The notes under the pieces were generated by a model. That model saw only the letters and a list, made by a program, of their open reading frames with translations, did no database searches and was not told the origin of the DNA. Positions 46,768 to 58,260 of a stretch of DNA of 64,000 nucleotides are shown here, one piece after another. Position 1 is the stretch's first letter, and each line of letters begins with the position of its first letter. A program made the translations under genes and the position numbers. The stretch lies in assembly GCF_000002235.5 (NCBI RefSeq), contig NW_022145563.1, positions 540,001 to 604,000 of the forward strand, given 5' to 3'. The stretch is from Strongylocentrotus purpuratus (taxonomy: Eukaryota > Echinodermata > Echinoidea > Camarodonta > Strongylocentrotidae).

Positions 46768-48606
46768 CTAGGTCACATATAAACCGTGCCCCGTACAATT
46801 TTCCCTACCCGGTGACTTGCCGTGGATTTAGAGACCGTACGGGAACCGTCCGATTTTCATTTCTACGGCATGTGTGGATCACATTTTCTGCGGCGCCCGG
46901 GAGGTGCCCGGAGAAAATTGGTCGAGTGAAATACAAGGCGCCCGTAAGGGTGCCGGCAGGGTGCCGACCGAGTGCCGGCCGGTAACCTTACGGGCTCCGT
47001 CCGATGAGCAGGTGTACCGATGGCTCCCGGAAGGTGTCCTGCCGGAGTCCTCAAGGCGCCCGGCCGGGTGCCGTGCGGTGCACTGAACTACAGAGTGAGT
47101 CAGAAAAAGTGTCCCACTTTTTAAAAGTAGTATTGTTTGAAGTATTAATATTTTATCATGGGTTTCATGATATATCTTGATAGAATTATCCTCCCAGTAC
47201 ATTTAGGTGTCGTTTTCATTTGAATCTCTGCATGCATCACTGAATATCAGACAATTTTTACAAGACTGCCAGATCTCACTTGCGCCAAGTTACTGGGTGA
47301 GGAATAAAACAGTGCATTGAACGAAGACAGTCAGACACGCGCACACGCACGCACACACACACACACCCACACAAAAGCACATACAACACACTCAACACAC
47401 ACGGTGACAATTGTTTTGTAAGTAACCCCTTTCTGATTGAGCATTGATTTTTATCAAGATCGCTGAATGTTTAAGTGGCATGACCCAAAAAATCTTTCCC
47501 TTTTGTACATTCACTACCACCATCACGTCATCATCATCATCGTCATCTTAATCTTCATCATCATCTTCATCATCCTCATTATCATCATCATCATCATCAT
47601 TATCATCATGAAGCACAACATCCGCCAATACGCACCAAGAGGACAGCGGCCACTCAACTTTTCCTACGATTAAGAAGAATTCCCGACAAAAAGAAACAGT
47701 TTGGGTGGGCCTTGTCAGGAATAGACTGCTCATTTGTGTGCGTGTGTGTGTGTGTGTGCGTGTGTATGTGCGTGCGTGTGTGTGTGTATGTGTGTGTGTA
47801 TGTGCGTATGTTTGTGTGTTTTTGTCTGTCTGGCTAATTGGATAATTGAAAATCTTTGTTCAAAACATTATTTTATTCCTCACCTAGCAACTTGGCGCAA
47901 GTGAGATCTGGCAGTCTTGTAAAGATTGTCTGATGTCAGTCATGCATGCAGAGTTTCAAATGAAAATGGTACCTAAATGTACTGGGAGAATTACTCTATC
48001 AAGAAATATCATGAAACTCATGATTAAATATTCATACTTCAAACAATACAACTTTTAAAAAGTGGGGAAATTTTTCTGACTCACTCTGTATGTGTCCTCT
48101 GGTATCCGCACCTCCTGTATTTAAAACTGCGTTGTACATTTCGAGATGCCGCTATGAGGGACCCGCACGGGCAATATTCATTTTAAATGGCCCCCGGATG
48201 GCAGACGCCTGTTGTTGTGCATATCACCCGGGGCTCTTGAGGGGCCCGTGAGGGCGCCGTACGGTACACGTACGGAACCCTTGAGCACCGCAAGGCGCCC
48301 GTAAACATTTTTCATGAGAATTGACCCCCAAAATCGTGAGGGGCCCGCCCGGGCACCGTCCGGAGCCCGCATGGGACCCGTAAGGTGCCCTACGGGCCCT
48401 TTACGGGCTTTCTACGGCCTAACGGTCAGATAAAAACGCCGGGAGACTGGGAGCAGCCAACTCAGCACCACGTCGCCCGTACGGCTTAAAAAACTGTCCC
48501 GGCGCCCGTAGGAACTTTACGGCAACCGGCCGGACACCGGCCGAAAATTCCCAAAATGTCTGTTTTTACTCGCCGTACGGGCCCCGGAGTGTATATGTGA
48601 AAGCCC
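46768..48606. mobile_element. GC-rich element with CGTACGG/GCCCGTAAGG words, interrupted by a Tc1-like insertion
   Basis: The left end GGTCACATATAAACCGTGCC and the inverted right end GGCTTTCACATATACACTCC are alike. Both are followed by CCCGTAC-type words. The interior on both sides (46790-47088 and 48120-48590) is a degenerate repeat of 9-15 base words such as GTGCCCGG, CCCGTACGG and GCCCGTAAGG. Without the inserted element it would be about 840 bp. No coding content. Confidence 0.7.
47091..48088. mobile_element. Tc1/mariner-like foldback element, 998 bp, flanked by TA
   Basis: TA then CAGAGTGAGTCAGAAAAA at the left faces TTTTTCTGACTCACTCTG then TA at the right. The arms continue for about 220 bp, including GCATGCATCACTGA and CAAGACTGCCAGATCTCACT with their inverted copies. 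The centre holds (CA)n at 47340-47400, (ATC)n at 47525-47610 and (GT)n at 47735-47820. There is no transposase frame, so it would depend on one encoded elsewhere. Confidence 0.85.
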
Positions 48607-49230
48607 CATAAACGATGCCTATCAACGCAAACCCTTATTTTCTGTCAAAGGGGTTGGTTTGATGCGGCATCCAGTTACCGCCCCTCCCCCAATTAATATA
48701 TCCAGGTCATGTGGGTTCAAAAAACCGAATCCACATCCGCACAGATAAAAGACAATACATTAGTACAATCAAAGAGTTTTAAGAGATGGAGTCCTATCTA
48801 GCTCATTCCCTTTGTACCATCTTCGATGCCGCCATGAGAAAATATGTCAGGCATGTATAACTGGATCTTCCTAGCAGATACGTAGACAAAAGATTCCTGC
48901 CTAGCTGCTAACTAACGGGCCACTTTCAAAGGGAAATATGCTTTTGTAATGATAATTACTTTTCGCTACCACTCGTCTGATTATACGAGCAGTGCAGTGC
49001 TTACCTTCACAGGAGGCAAGCGAAAGAAAAGGGAGCAACATTTCCTGAAATATTCATCAAAATTACTTGACTGGGCATGTGTGGGCACTAATTTGACATA
49101 CAACATCATAAAGAACTATACATGAATAAATTCACTTTTTATTTTCGTGAGCCGGAAGTAATCAGAAAAGTGACAAATTACAGGTTTTAGGACTGTAAAA
49201 ATTTACTATTTTTCTTAAATTTAAGCTGCT
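48607..49230. other. Intergenic, nothing recognised
   Basis: No gene or repeat supported. Confidence 0.45.
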
Positions 49231-49232
49231 AT

Positions 49233-49438
49233 CAGTGACGTACGCAGGATATTTTCAAGGGGGGGGGGGTAAGCGTACACTTTTTTTTTTTGGTCTCGTA
49301 ATTTTAAAATTTGACATTTTGTTCCGTTTAGGGTCAGCCATGGGCATAATTTAAAAAAAAAAAAAAAAAAAAAACGTACATAAAACATACACATAAACAA
49401 AACTCAAAGTTAACCCCCCCCCCTGCGTACGCGTCTGG
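49233..49438. mobile_element. Poly-G MITE, family B, both ends present
   Basis: CAGTGACGTACGCAGG at the left faces CCTGCGTACGCGTCTGG at the right. Inside are a G run at 49260, a T run, an A run of about 22 at 49353 and a C run at 49414. It defines family B, of which 5843 and 7545 are left-end copies. Confidence 0.78.
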
Positions 49439-50019
49439 CTGCTACCATACAATGTAAGCAAATTTCTTGCCCCAATTAGGCTTTTGTATTCATATTTTAT
49501 CATCTATTCGATTTTCCCCTTGTTAGTTAAATAAAAAGAGAAAAAATTAGGATATTTCTTTGTGAAACAAAATCACTACTCAAGCTTTTAATGATATTGG
49601 CGGCTTCGAACCTTGGACATCAAATGTAACAGCACAGCTGTAGATTATATTGTGCAACCTTAGAAAACGGCAGCTGATTGAAATAATGTGTTGCCAGTTG
49701 GGACTCCAGCTCTAAAAACTCCTGAGTACAATCTGTTTTAATATCGCAGCCTTCCATTCGTCACACCATACATTAGTTTCCATGGCAACGCTGTTTTACT
49801 GTAACTCTTTTATTATGTATTCAGCTGTCACCTGATAACATAAATGCCAATATTTTGATGAACTGGTAAATGTTGAAACCTTGTAATATGATGCAGTCCT
49901 TCTTTCAATTCAATTCTACCAAGCGCTTCGTGATACGTGCTTCAAAACTGTTGCTATGGAACACATCCTATGTACGTTGTATGTCCACATTCATCAATTG
50001 TCATAGTCAGTTGTCAATT
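49439..50019. other. Intergenic, carries an RFX X-box-like site
   Basis: AT-rich, no gene seen. The site at 49776-49789 is described separately. Confidence 0.45.
49776..49789. promoter_or_regulatory. Candidate RFX X-box, GTTTCCATGGCAAC
   Basis: The 14-mer fits the X-box pattern GTHNCCATRGNAAC bound by RFX factors of ciliary genes. No gene with a start nearby is recognised, so it may be chance, or serve a gene outside the recognised set. Confidence 0.3.
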
Positions 50020-50021
50020 TA

Positions 50022-50637
50022 CAGTGTTAGTAAAAAAAAAAGTAAATTATTATACATCTCATGAAAGAGTGTTTTATCCAGAATCGTTTAGTATCATTTT
50101 GTGTATGTGTTCACGCTTGGATGATCAGGAGGCATTGTTTGCGAGAGTGCAAACATCGACTTGAAGTTGCTTATGTGATGTTTGAATAAACCAATATGGA
50201 TTTGGGTATTAATTCGATCTTTGCAAATCCGAATAACATCCCTAGCAAATTTAATCATGCCCCTCATACCAAATATATCGAATATCAAATATCAACGAAC
50301 ATTTGTGCACATGTGAGTGTGTGTGCGTAACTTTGCTTCTGCAAAAAACATATGCAATGCATTACATTTCATACATTCAATTCATTCTCTCACTCCGCTA
50401 ATCCCAAGATAACGCGTACTGTAGGCATCACTTTGGCGCAAGTCGAATTTTGCACTCTCGCAAACAATGCCTCCTGACTCCTGTTTATCCAAGCGTGAAC
50501 ACATACCACACAAAAATGATACCAAATGATTTGGGATAAAACACTTTCATAAGATGTATAATAATTTACCGTTCATTGATGATTTTTTAAAATAATTAGC
50601 ATTTTTCTATGTGTAAACTTTTTTTTGACTCACACGG
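50022..50637. mobile_element. Tc1/mariner-like foldback element, about 616 bp, flanked by TA
   Basis: TA then CAGTGTTAGTAAAAAAAAAA at the left faces TTTTTTTTGACTCACACGG then TA at the right. The arms also pair over GTAAATTATTATACATCT, TGTGTTCACGCTTGGAT and GGAGGCATTGTTTGCGAG with their inverted copies. The right arm has about 60 extra bases near its end. The terminal words (CAG.GTGAGTCA.AAAA) suggest kinship with the element at 47091. Non-coding. Confidence 0.82.
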
Positions 50638-50984
50638 TATATACGGACATTCAATTCAGTACTTCAATTCAATTTTAGAAGAGTCGCATTATTGATTATG
50701 CATAAGAACTGACGCGGGGCGTTCTGCATGCCTTCTCGTATGAATTATCAAAACGATTTTGATATTCCGGCCCCTCATTTTCCCTATCCGAATCGTTTAC
50801 GTAAACGATCATTGCTGTAGGAAAGGGGTAATTGTTGTAGTATTGATTAATTAATTAAAGTTTCAAATGATCGAAGTCATTGAATTACCTAGTGAATAAT
50901 GTTTTTTTAAATCATATTATGGGGAGTAGAAGTGTTTTCATTATTTTTAAAATATATTTTATTAGAAACTGTTCAAAGCTTGAA

Positions 50985-51400
50985 GCAGCAAAAGGTCATC
51001 CTAATATTAATTTGGTTTTAATAAAAGTAGAAAAATGAGAGGAACGGGTCGGCGAAAGATTGAACAAATTCCGATTGAAAATAAGAAAGTTATGAATTTT
51101 TGAAGATGCGATCAAGCAAAAACAAATTGGCAACTCTGTGACGTATCTTGCGAGCTCCGCTTACATTTGCTCTGTACTAAAACAAAATAAAAAAAATCAG
51201 AAATTACAATCTTCCCTCAAGAAAATTCTTAATCATACATGCACCTCATTTCTAATTATTGCAAATATGTTTTTATACAACCCCTGTTTGAAAAAGTCTT
51301 TTCCGTCATCAATAACTCAGAAAATGAAAGTTTATAAAATTGTATCTGAAACAGAGCAAATTGGCTTGTCAGATATTTGTCCGAATTGTGCCCCCTGAAA
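50985..51400. mobile_element. Foldback family F, copy 2, probably one arm
   Basis: It starts AAAAGGTCATCCTAATATTA, then TTTGGTTTTAATAAAAG and AGATTGAACAAATTCCGATT. It continues to AAATTGGCAACTCTGTGACG, in the order seen in copy 1 (27232). The inverted right arm is weak or missing. The 86-codon frame over it is not a gene. Confidence 0.65.
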
Positions 51401-52820
51401 TAATCATTGACCCACCCCTAAGTGTAAAGACTGGACAACTTCTTAGGTGTAAAAACACTGACTTGTTAATGAATTACTAACGGACAATAAATCACAATGA
51501 TATTCTTTCACACTGCGCATTTTGGATTTAAGCCATTACGTAGTGAGACGTGATTTTAAAGCTTCAAAAGCAAAAATTCACATAAATATTCTATTTCGAA
51601 CGATTGCATACTAAGAAAAAGTGAAATTGAAGTTGAAATCAATTATTTAGTATCCAGTCGGAATTTTTTCTTCTTCATTGGTATCAGTTATACAAATCAG
51701 TTTACAAAAGAAATAATCATAATCATAGACAATTGCAGTGATAATTGACAGTTATGATGCCATATAGAATCATAACAGCTTTAAATGGGTAGGTTACACG
51801 AAATCAATTTGATAAGACTTATGATGCCGATAGACAGAGCGAGAGAGTAGAAGAGAACCAAAGATAGGCAGAGGAGATGGGTAGAGCAGGGAAGGAAAAA
51901 ATAGAAAGAGAGCCAAGTGTTGAAGGATACAATATGTACAGCGGGGGGGGGGGGTGACCCCCCCCTCCCCCGCTTATTCAGCGGCTGACTGAGGCGTTGC
52001 GAAATTTTCGGCCCGATATAAAAATGTTTTAACTCCCCCCCCCTTGAAAAAATCCTGCTTTCGCCACTGAATATGTAGCTGCGTATACTGAAATAACAAG
52101 GTTAAATAAGTATTAAATCTTATAGTGTTCTTGTACGTGGTGGCTTTTCTTATTTCATCCGATGCAGTAACTTTCTCTCAATCATAGATCTATATGAACT
52201 AGCCTTCATTTAGCAACATGCAAATACATCGAGTTTGAAACTTCATGTTCCCCAACTTAAACAATAATTGGTTGACATATTTTAGAATCGGACTGAAATA
52301 TAAATAAATGTTATATGCTTTTCACAAGGGAATTGTAAAATATGAAGAAATCTACGAATTCTGAAAAGAATTCACTCACAATATTTTGCTGATACTGAGA
52401 CAAATGGACTGAAGCAATTGAAACAATTTGCTTAACCTTAAACAAACTTGATTCTGTTTATTTAGTCGTCAGTCCATCTCGAGTACTTCGTGTATCTGCG
52501 AGTACCCCACGTTTTCCTTCCTTGCGAATTCCCTAGAGTACATGGACACTGTCAGATAAAGCGGATAATTCTATACCGGTGGTATAGAGTTTCAGATGAT
52601 TTCATTTTTGCTTGTGCTTACAACCATACTCTAGAAGGTTGAATATATACATGTAAAGGAATTACAAACAATTAGCATATTGTGAGGCACTGAAACCATT
52701 ACAAAACCCATTTATATCAAAAATAGAATCAATCTTTTTGGAAAGCAGAAAAAATAAAAATCACCGCAAACATAAACTAAATGTATACGGGCATTAAATA
52801 AACACGCCATTGAAATATAA
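51401..52820. other. Intergenic with a poly-G element remnant
   Basis: A G run and a C run face each other at 51941-51972 (AGCGGGGG...CCCCCGCTTATT). CCTGCTTTCGCCACTGAA at 52052 resembles a family A end, so 51938-52072 may be a decayed MITE. No gene recognised. Confidence 0.45.
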
Positions 52821-52822
52821 AG

Positions 52823-52970
52823 CCCTCAACAAAAGTTTGGAAACTAAAATTCGATCGATGTTATCTTAAAGAAGAATAAACACATTTCTAATGATTTTAA
52901 ACAGAGCTATGCTTATGCCATGACAATAGAAATATAATTATCAAACTTGAGTTTCCAAACAGTTTTGAGG
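52823..52970. mobile_element. Short MITE, 148 bp, TIR CCCTCAACAAAAGTTTGGAA
   Basis: CCTCAACAAAAGTTTGGAAA at the left faces TTTCCAAACAGTTTTGAGG at the right, with 17 of about 20 positions pairing. Words like TTTGGAAACT at the ends recall Tc1-type elements. Non-coding. Confidence 0.72.
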
Positions 52971-54315
52971 TGCTTATATTGCTCTTACGTCTTTTACCTG
53001 GTGAGAATACAAACGAGACATCTCAAAAATTGCCACAAATCTTTACCAGTACCCAACACTCAATCTATAATTGCATTTGGATCACAACATGGCGTGAAGT
53101 ATTTGCGCGAGTTTTTTTGCTAAAAAGCGGACACAACCGTAATTCTCTACTAAGAAACGGTTAAGTACAGTGGCGCCATCCTTTAATGATACATATAACC
53201 TTCAAGGTGATGCTAAACTAATTTTCCTCATTTAGTCCACCCCTGTGGAGTGAATTCATAACGCAGTCATTACCCACTGATACTTTGATATCAAGCAACT
53301 TATGTTTGGCAACTTTTTGAGTCTCAAATTAAACTGGTCATTTACAGACTTTGTGCAGACGAGAAGATTGGTATCGTCCGTCTTCTTCATATTATGCACA
53401 CAAATAAAACCTGAGTGTATATAATGCAAGGGGTAGGGATAAGGGCCCACTCCACTCCTATTAGAAGAAATTCACACATAAAGCTCCTACCCTCCAAGTT
53501 TATAAACATTTCAAACTTTTTAAACGAAACTGCACGCGCCCCGAAGTGCCACTGCTCTTCTCTATATGCAATCTATTTTCAAAGAAAATCAACAAATCAT
53601 AGTGACTTTTGAATGTGATGATATGTCTTGTTAACGCCAGGGTATAGCCTTATCAATTTACTATTCTACCAGAGGGACATGCAATTTTATTATTACCCCG
53701 ACTTTAGCAGATCTACCTAAGCATTCAAAGACTTTTTTCTAACACTTACCCACCCACTTACTATACTTCGGTAGAGTGTGACAAACATGCTAAATGACAT
53801 AAGTGCCGTGGAGTACCGTGGAGATCCATTTAGTAATTAGCTTACTCACCTTCAGCTTTTCACTTTTAGCAATGAGTTTTATCGTCAGGCTTTCATAACC
53901 ATGTTCAAGTTAAAAAAAAACACCCACAAGGCCACAAATGATGTTAATTTATTGATTAATGTCATGTCGCCCTGAACAAATCAATTATTCAATCACCAAA
54001 TGATTTGTAAAGTTCATATTTCCAAAATTACCACAAGTCTAACTGATTGCACACATTAAGTCAATTGATGATTGGAAATGCAGAACGATGAATGCAGTAG
54101 ATCAACATTCACAAGCAAAAGGTATTTTCAAAATGACATCAAACACTTCATTACCAATTCGACAAAATTGAGTGGCAAATTCCTAAAACCCTCAATTATT
54201 CTCAGTATTTCAAATCTAGGTTAAGAATAAAACGGGAGCAGTTTTTAAAGACATAAACTCCGCGATTCTAAATGGTTTGGAAGAAACTAGATTTAATTTT
54301 GTTTTAATCCAGTGC
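52971..54315. other. AT-rich intergenic DNA
   Basis: No gene or repeat supported. Confidence 0.45.
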
Positions 54316-54324
54316 TGATACTCA

Positions 54325-54390
54325 ATAGTAGTAGTAGTAGTAGTATTAGAAGTAGTAGTAGTAGTAGTTGGAGTAGCAGTAGTATTCGCT
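54325..54390. repeat. AGT trinucleotide microsatellite
   Basis: (AGT)n with few interruptions. Confidence 0.9.
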
Positions 54391-55200
54391 CTATGTAGAG
54401 TGAATTTATTTCATTTTCCACATTATATAAACTATGACAAGATAATCAAAATAATAAGCGTATTATTAGCACTAAAATTAACAAAGAAATATCTTTGACG
54501 TTGTTTTTTTTTAGTCTTGAAATGCTAAATTATTTAGTTACAGGAAATGAAAAAAAAACTAACCTACTTGAAAGCAATGATTGTCAGGTGTAGGTTCGCA
54601 CATTAAAAATTTAAACTTTATTCATTCATAACTGAATTGTTAAAGATTACGGAGTCAAAGAAACATGACGGACACAAAAAACGAAACAAAAACAAATAAG
54701 AACAGTGACAGGATGACAAGATGAGGATTATAGATGAAGGGAAGAAGGATGAGAGAGTGATAACCAGCGAAAGAGGGAAAACTGCATAATTATAGAGAAA
54801 AGGACAAAGAGAGAGAGAGATGGTAGAGGGAGAGACAGAGACAGAGAGAGAGAGAGACAGACAGAGGAAGAGAGAGAGGGGGGCCATGGAGGTATCATTT
54901 TTAAGTAGTACTCAATCCTTGAACACATTTGAATACAATGAAGAAGTCACGAAAATGTGGTCAAAGTATATATATTTGTTTCTTTCGTTGTAATTATTGC
55001 AATATTCTAATTTACTATGTCTAGGATAATTTCGAATTTTTTTTTCGGTTCATTGTTTTTTCTTTCTTATGTCTGTTACATGTACTTTTCTCTAAGCGCC
55101 ATGAGCACCGAAAGGTGTACCTGTGCTATACAAGTAGCCACTTTATATGGAGAGAGTGGTAAAAAGGCTAACTGTGCGATAGATGACTGTTTTTATATAT
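54391..55200. other. Intergenic with GA-rich tract
   Basis: GA- and GACA-rich DNA at 54800-54880. A SINE-tail-like GCGCCATGAGCACC near 55096 and GTGCTATACAAGTAG near 55122 occur. No gene. Confidence 0.45.
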
Positions 55201-55202
55201 AT

Positions 55203-55506
55203 ATACAGGGGCGGCGATTTCTTTTCATGACCGGGGGAGGGGGCGAAATGCGATATTTACTTGTCTATTTTGAAGGACATTATGCGAGGGAACGTGGCGA
55301 CCGAGCTAGAAGATTTTTGTATTTGTATTAGTCTAAACGCTGCACTCTGGGGCTTCCAGAGCCTAAAAGTGTGTTGCAGTCTCTAGTCAGTATTTGCTAT
55401 ACATTTTTGGGGGGCACTTTTTCAAATTTCCTGGGGGGGGGGGGCGATGCCTCCTTAAAAAGTTGAGGAGGGGACGTGCCCCCCCCCCCGATCGCTGCCT
55501 CTGTAT
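55203..55506. mobile_element. MITE, about 304 bp, TIR ATACAGGGGCGGCGAT
   Basis: ATATACAGGGGCGGCGAT at the left faces ATCGCTGCCTCTGTATAC at the right. Both ends continue into G-rich/C-rich runs (GACCGGGGGAGGGGGCG and the C run at 55481). The centre has CTCTGGGGCTTCCAGAG, a small palindrome. Non-coding. Confidence 0.8.
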
Positions 55507-55529
55507 ACATATCCAAAAGTGGGTTGAGT

Positions 55530-56960
55530 GTGTCATTTTAACTTTCCAGTTTGTTGCTTGAGTTCTTTGAAACCCAGAACAATCAAACGAAGATATCAAA
55601 GAATTCGTGAAAACTTGGTATAAGACTTTTAGCTAGCTTTTACACCCACTGTCGTCTTTGTTTGTCGTTTCAAGTTTCCCATTTGTAGTATTTTTCAAAA
55701 TCCTTCTAGGCGGCAACAAAATCCAGGATTTGTACTACATTGTCGTCAGACACAGTCAGACGAAAATCATGTAGAAGTCATGAAGTCATTGTGTCCACGT
55801 ACGGAAAGTTATGCGGTAGCTAACTGTTACTTTGAAGAAATGTCTATCTTTCCTATTTGGCGAATTAGAAATGTCCTTCAAGGTATAATAACAAAATCCA
55901 GGATTATCTCTCAATTTCCGAACAAGATGAAGATATTGGAGAAGTCATGAAAATTGGGTAAAAGCATATACTGTCAAAGATGGATGAATGTGTCATAACT
56001 GGCGACTACATCCATGAACGCGTGTGGGTGTGTCGTTTTAACTTTCAAATCCGCTGCTTGAGAAATGTCCTTCAAAGCGTTTAACGAATTCCTGAGAGAC
56101 AATAAATTTCAGAACAGTCAAAGGAAGAAAAAGTATAGAAGTCGAAGTATAGATGGTCAAAATGTTAAAATACAGTAGCTATCTGTAACATCAAAGAAGA
56201 TATTCTATATCTTATTTTTCCAATTTGTTAAATTGGAAATGTCCGTCGAGGCAAGAACAATATTTTCGATTTCCTGATGAAACTCATGAGAACTGCGTCA
56301 AAGAATAGACTGTCAAAATAAATGAATGTCCTGAATGTTTATCTTTGAGTTACAGAACAATCGTTATAAAGAAGGCGTACAAAGAACCTACGTTTATCTT
56401 TGAGTTACAGAACAAACGTTATGAAGACCATTGATGATATAGTCGGGGTAAATACTAGCTGTATCATATAATTTGTGTTTGTTTTAATCTTCCAAATTTG
56501 CTGTATTTTCCTTCAAAACAAAAAAAATCTAGGTTTATCTTTGAGTCACAGAACAATCGTTATGAAGAAAGCGTACAAAGAATCTAGGTTTATCTTTGAG
56601 TCACAGAACAATCGTTATGAAGAAAGCGTACAAAGAATCTAGGTTTATCTTTTGAGTCACAGAACAATCGTTATGAAGGCCATTGAACATGGCGATGATA
56701 TAGTCGGGGCAAATACTAGCTGTAACACCAAATAATATTTTGTTTGTTTTTATCTTCCAAATTTGCTGTATTTTCCTTCAAAGCAAGAGAGAATCTTGGC
56801 TTTTCATTCAATTATCGAACAATTTTGATGAAAATGTTTAAAATGTGATGAAAATGTGGTCAAAGGAGACGCTGAAAATGTTTAATGTGCAGTAGTTGGT
56901 TGGTAACACCATACAGAACGTTTATGTACCGTTTTAAATTTCCACATTGCTGTATAATTG
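55530..56960. repeat. Strongly diverged tandem array, period about 170-190 bp
   Basis: The order TTTCCAATTTG(C/T)T, AAATGTCCTTCAA(A/G)G, ACAAAATCCAGGATT, then GAACAA.AT.AAGA..AAG, GTCATGAAAA.TTGG, ACTGTCAAA.ATGAATG and TAGCTAACTGTAAC recurs about eight times. A younger inner repeat of about 60 bp, GGTTTATCTTTGAGT(C/T)ACA then GAACAATCGTTATGAAG, lies at 56340-56680, present four to five times. Confidence 0.75.
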
Positions 56961-57239
56961 GCTAAGCACTTAGAGACAGACGACATTGCCTGTTTGCATT
57001 TGCAATGAAATTCAAGTTCTTGATTAAAATTGTCTCGTGCTCTTTGAATCTGTCAACTCGTGCCTGCCCACTTGCGTTGATCCGTATTATGCCCATGTAA
57101 TTAGCTTACTCATTATTAGGTTAGATGATTGGAACATGGACATACGTAGATTGATATTAGGAAAGGATTTAGTATAGGCATCGCCGGGCATGCGTTGTAT
57201 CTAGTTCAATCACCACTGGAGTGATGTTTCAATTATTAG

Positions 57240-57340
57240 TTTGTGCCGCTTTATGTTCTGATAATAATAATGATAATAATAATATTAATAACAATAATAA
57301 TAACAACAACAACAACAACAATACCGAATAATAACGATAT
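57240..57340. repeat. AAT/AAC microsatellite
   Basis: (AAT)n then (AAC)n, 57259-57325. Confidence 0.9.
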
Positions 57341-57379
57341 AATTTATCTTGTGATGAAAATATTAATTTATTTCCGGTT

Positions 57380-58260
57380 CCAGTATATATCCAGTGCAGT
57401 GCTCCAACCTATCCCAAATATGTTTAACATGTGTGCAATCACATAGCAGAATGATGTTTCAATCTGCTCATTACAAATCGTACATTCCTTTTTGGGACTG
57501 AATTCATTTTAAATAGTAGATCGTTTGTATATAATATGCGTTGCAAAATATTAAACTGAAACCATCGTAAGCCCACATCAATGATACATTTAAATCCAAT
57601 GGAACAATATGTTTCCCAACTCTTATCATTCAGGTCAAAAAATGCATCTCCGTTTAAGAAAACTTTTACATACTCCTTTTCTTCTCTTTAATAAAATTCC
57701 GTAGACATGTGAGCATCCTTTAATACCTTTCATAACAAATGCCATTGTATCTGGGAAAAAAGTTTGTGGCACCTTGTTTATAATACCCTTGTTTAATTGC
57801 ATCGCATTATCCGCGATAAAAAAAGGAATTTTATTTGAATGTAATACTTTTCTTGGAAATGTTCCAGAGAGAAAAAAAAAAACACCATTTGTCTCTAAAA
57901 TATCATTGACAAAACGGACTCCCTTTTTACACAACTCTTTTCTATATATTGAGCCATTGCCTTTTTTAAATGTAATCATTATTCCATAAGGGTTGGCAAG
58001 AAATGTTATCATAATGCATGGACAACAGTGTACTATAAGCCATGAACATTTCTTTCCAAAAAGGGTTCTTTGTTTTACTTGCCAGTTCCCGAAAATAATT
58101 GTTTCCCATATATAATTTTAAATCTTGCAGTTCAGGCAAGAAAGATTGCGAAAGACAGGGGATATTGCTATCTATTGAGCCAATTACCAATCTCTTAATC
58201 CAATGAGAAATGGCACGTTCGGCAATTTCTTAAACGTGAGAAAATCCCATTATTGCGTAT
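57380..58260 (-). pseudogene. Decayed LINE, C-terminal part of ORF2 (after the reverse transcriptase)
   Basis: On the minus strand the frames read ...ASKTKNPFWKEMFMAYSTLL, then QPLWNNDYI, then YRKELCKKGVRFVNDILETN and G. Farther on come LRWFQFNILQRILYTNDLLF and a CTIC...H-type zinc knuckle-like end. These are the hallmark steps of the C-terminal region of L1/Tx1-like LINEs (NP.W...KGI..ND...G, then Q..ILHRI..TN..L, then C..C). The pieces lie in two or more frames with stops, so it is a dead 5'-truncated copy. The clade is uncertain. Confidence 0.72.

Noticed and set aside
46758-47202. Overlapping open frames in the GC-rich block on both strands
   Set aside because: They arise from repeated CCCGTACGG-type words in a repeat element and cross the edge of the inserted foldback element.
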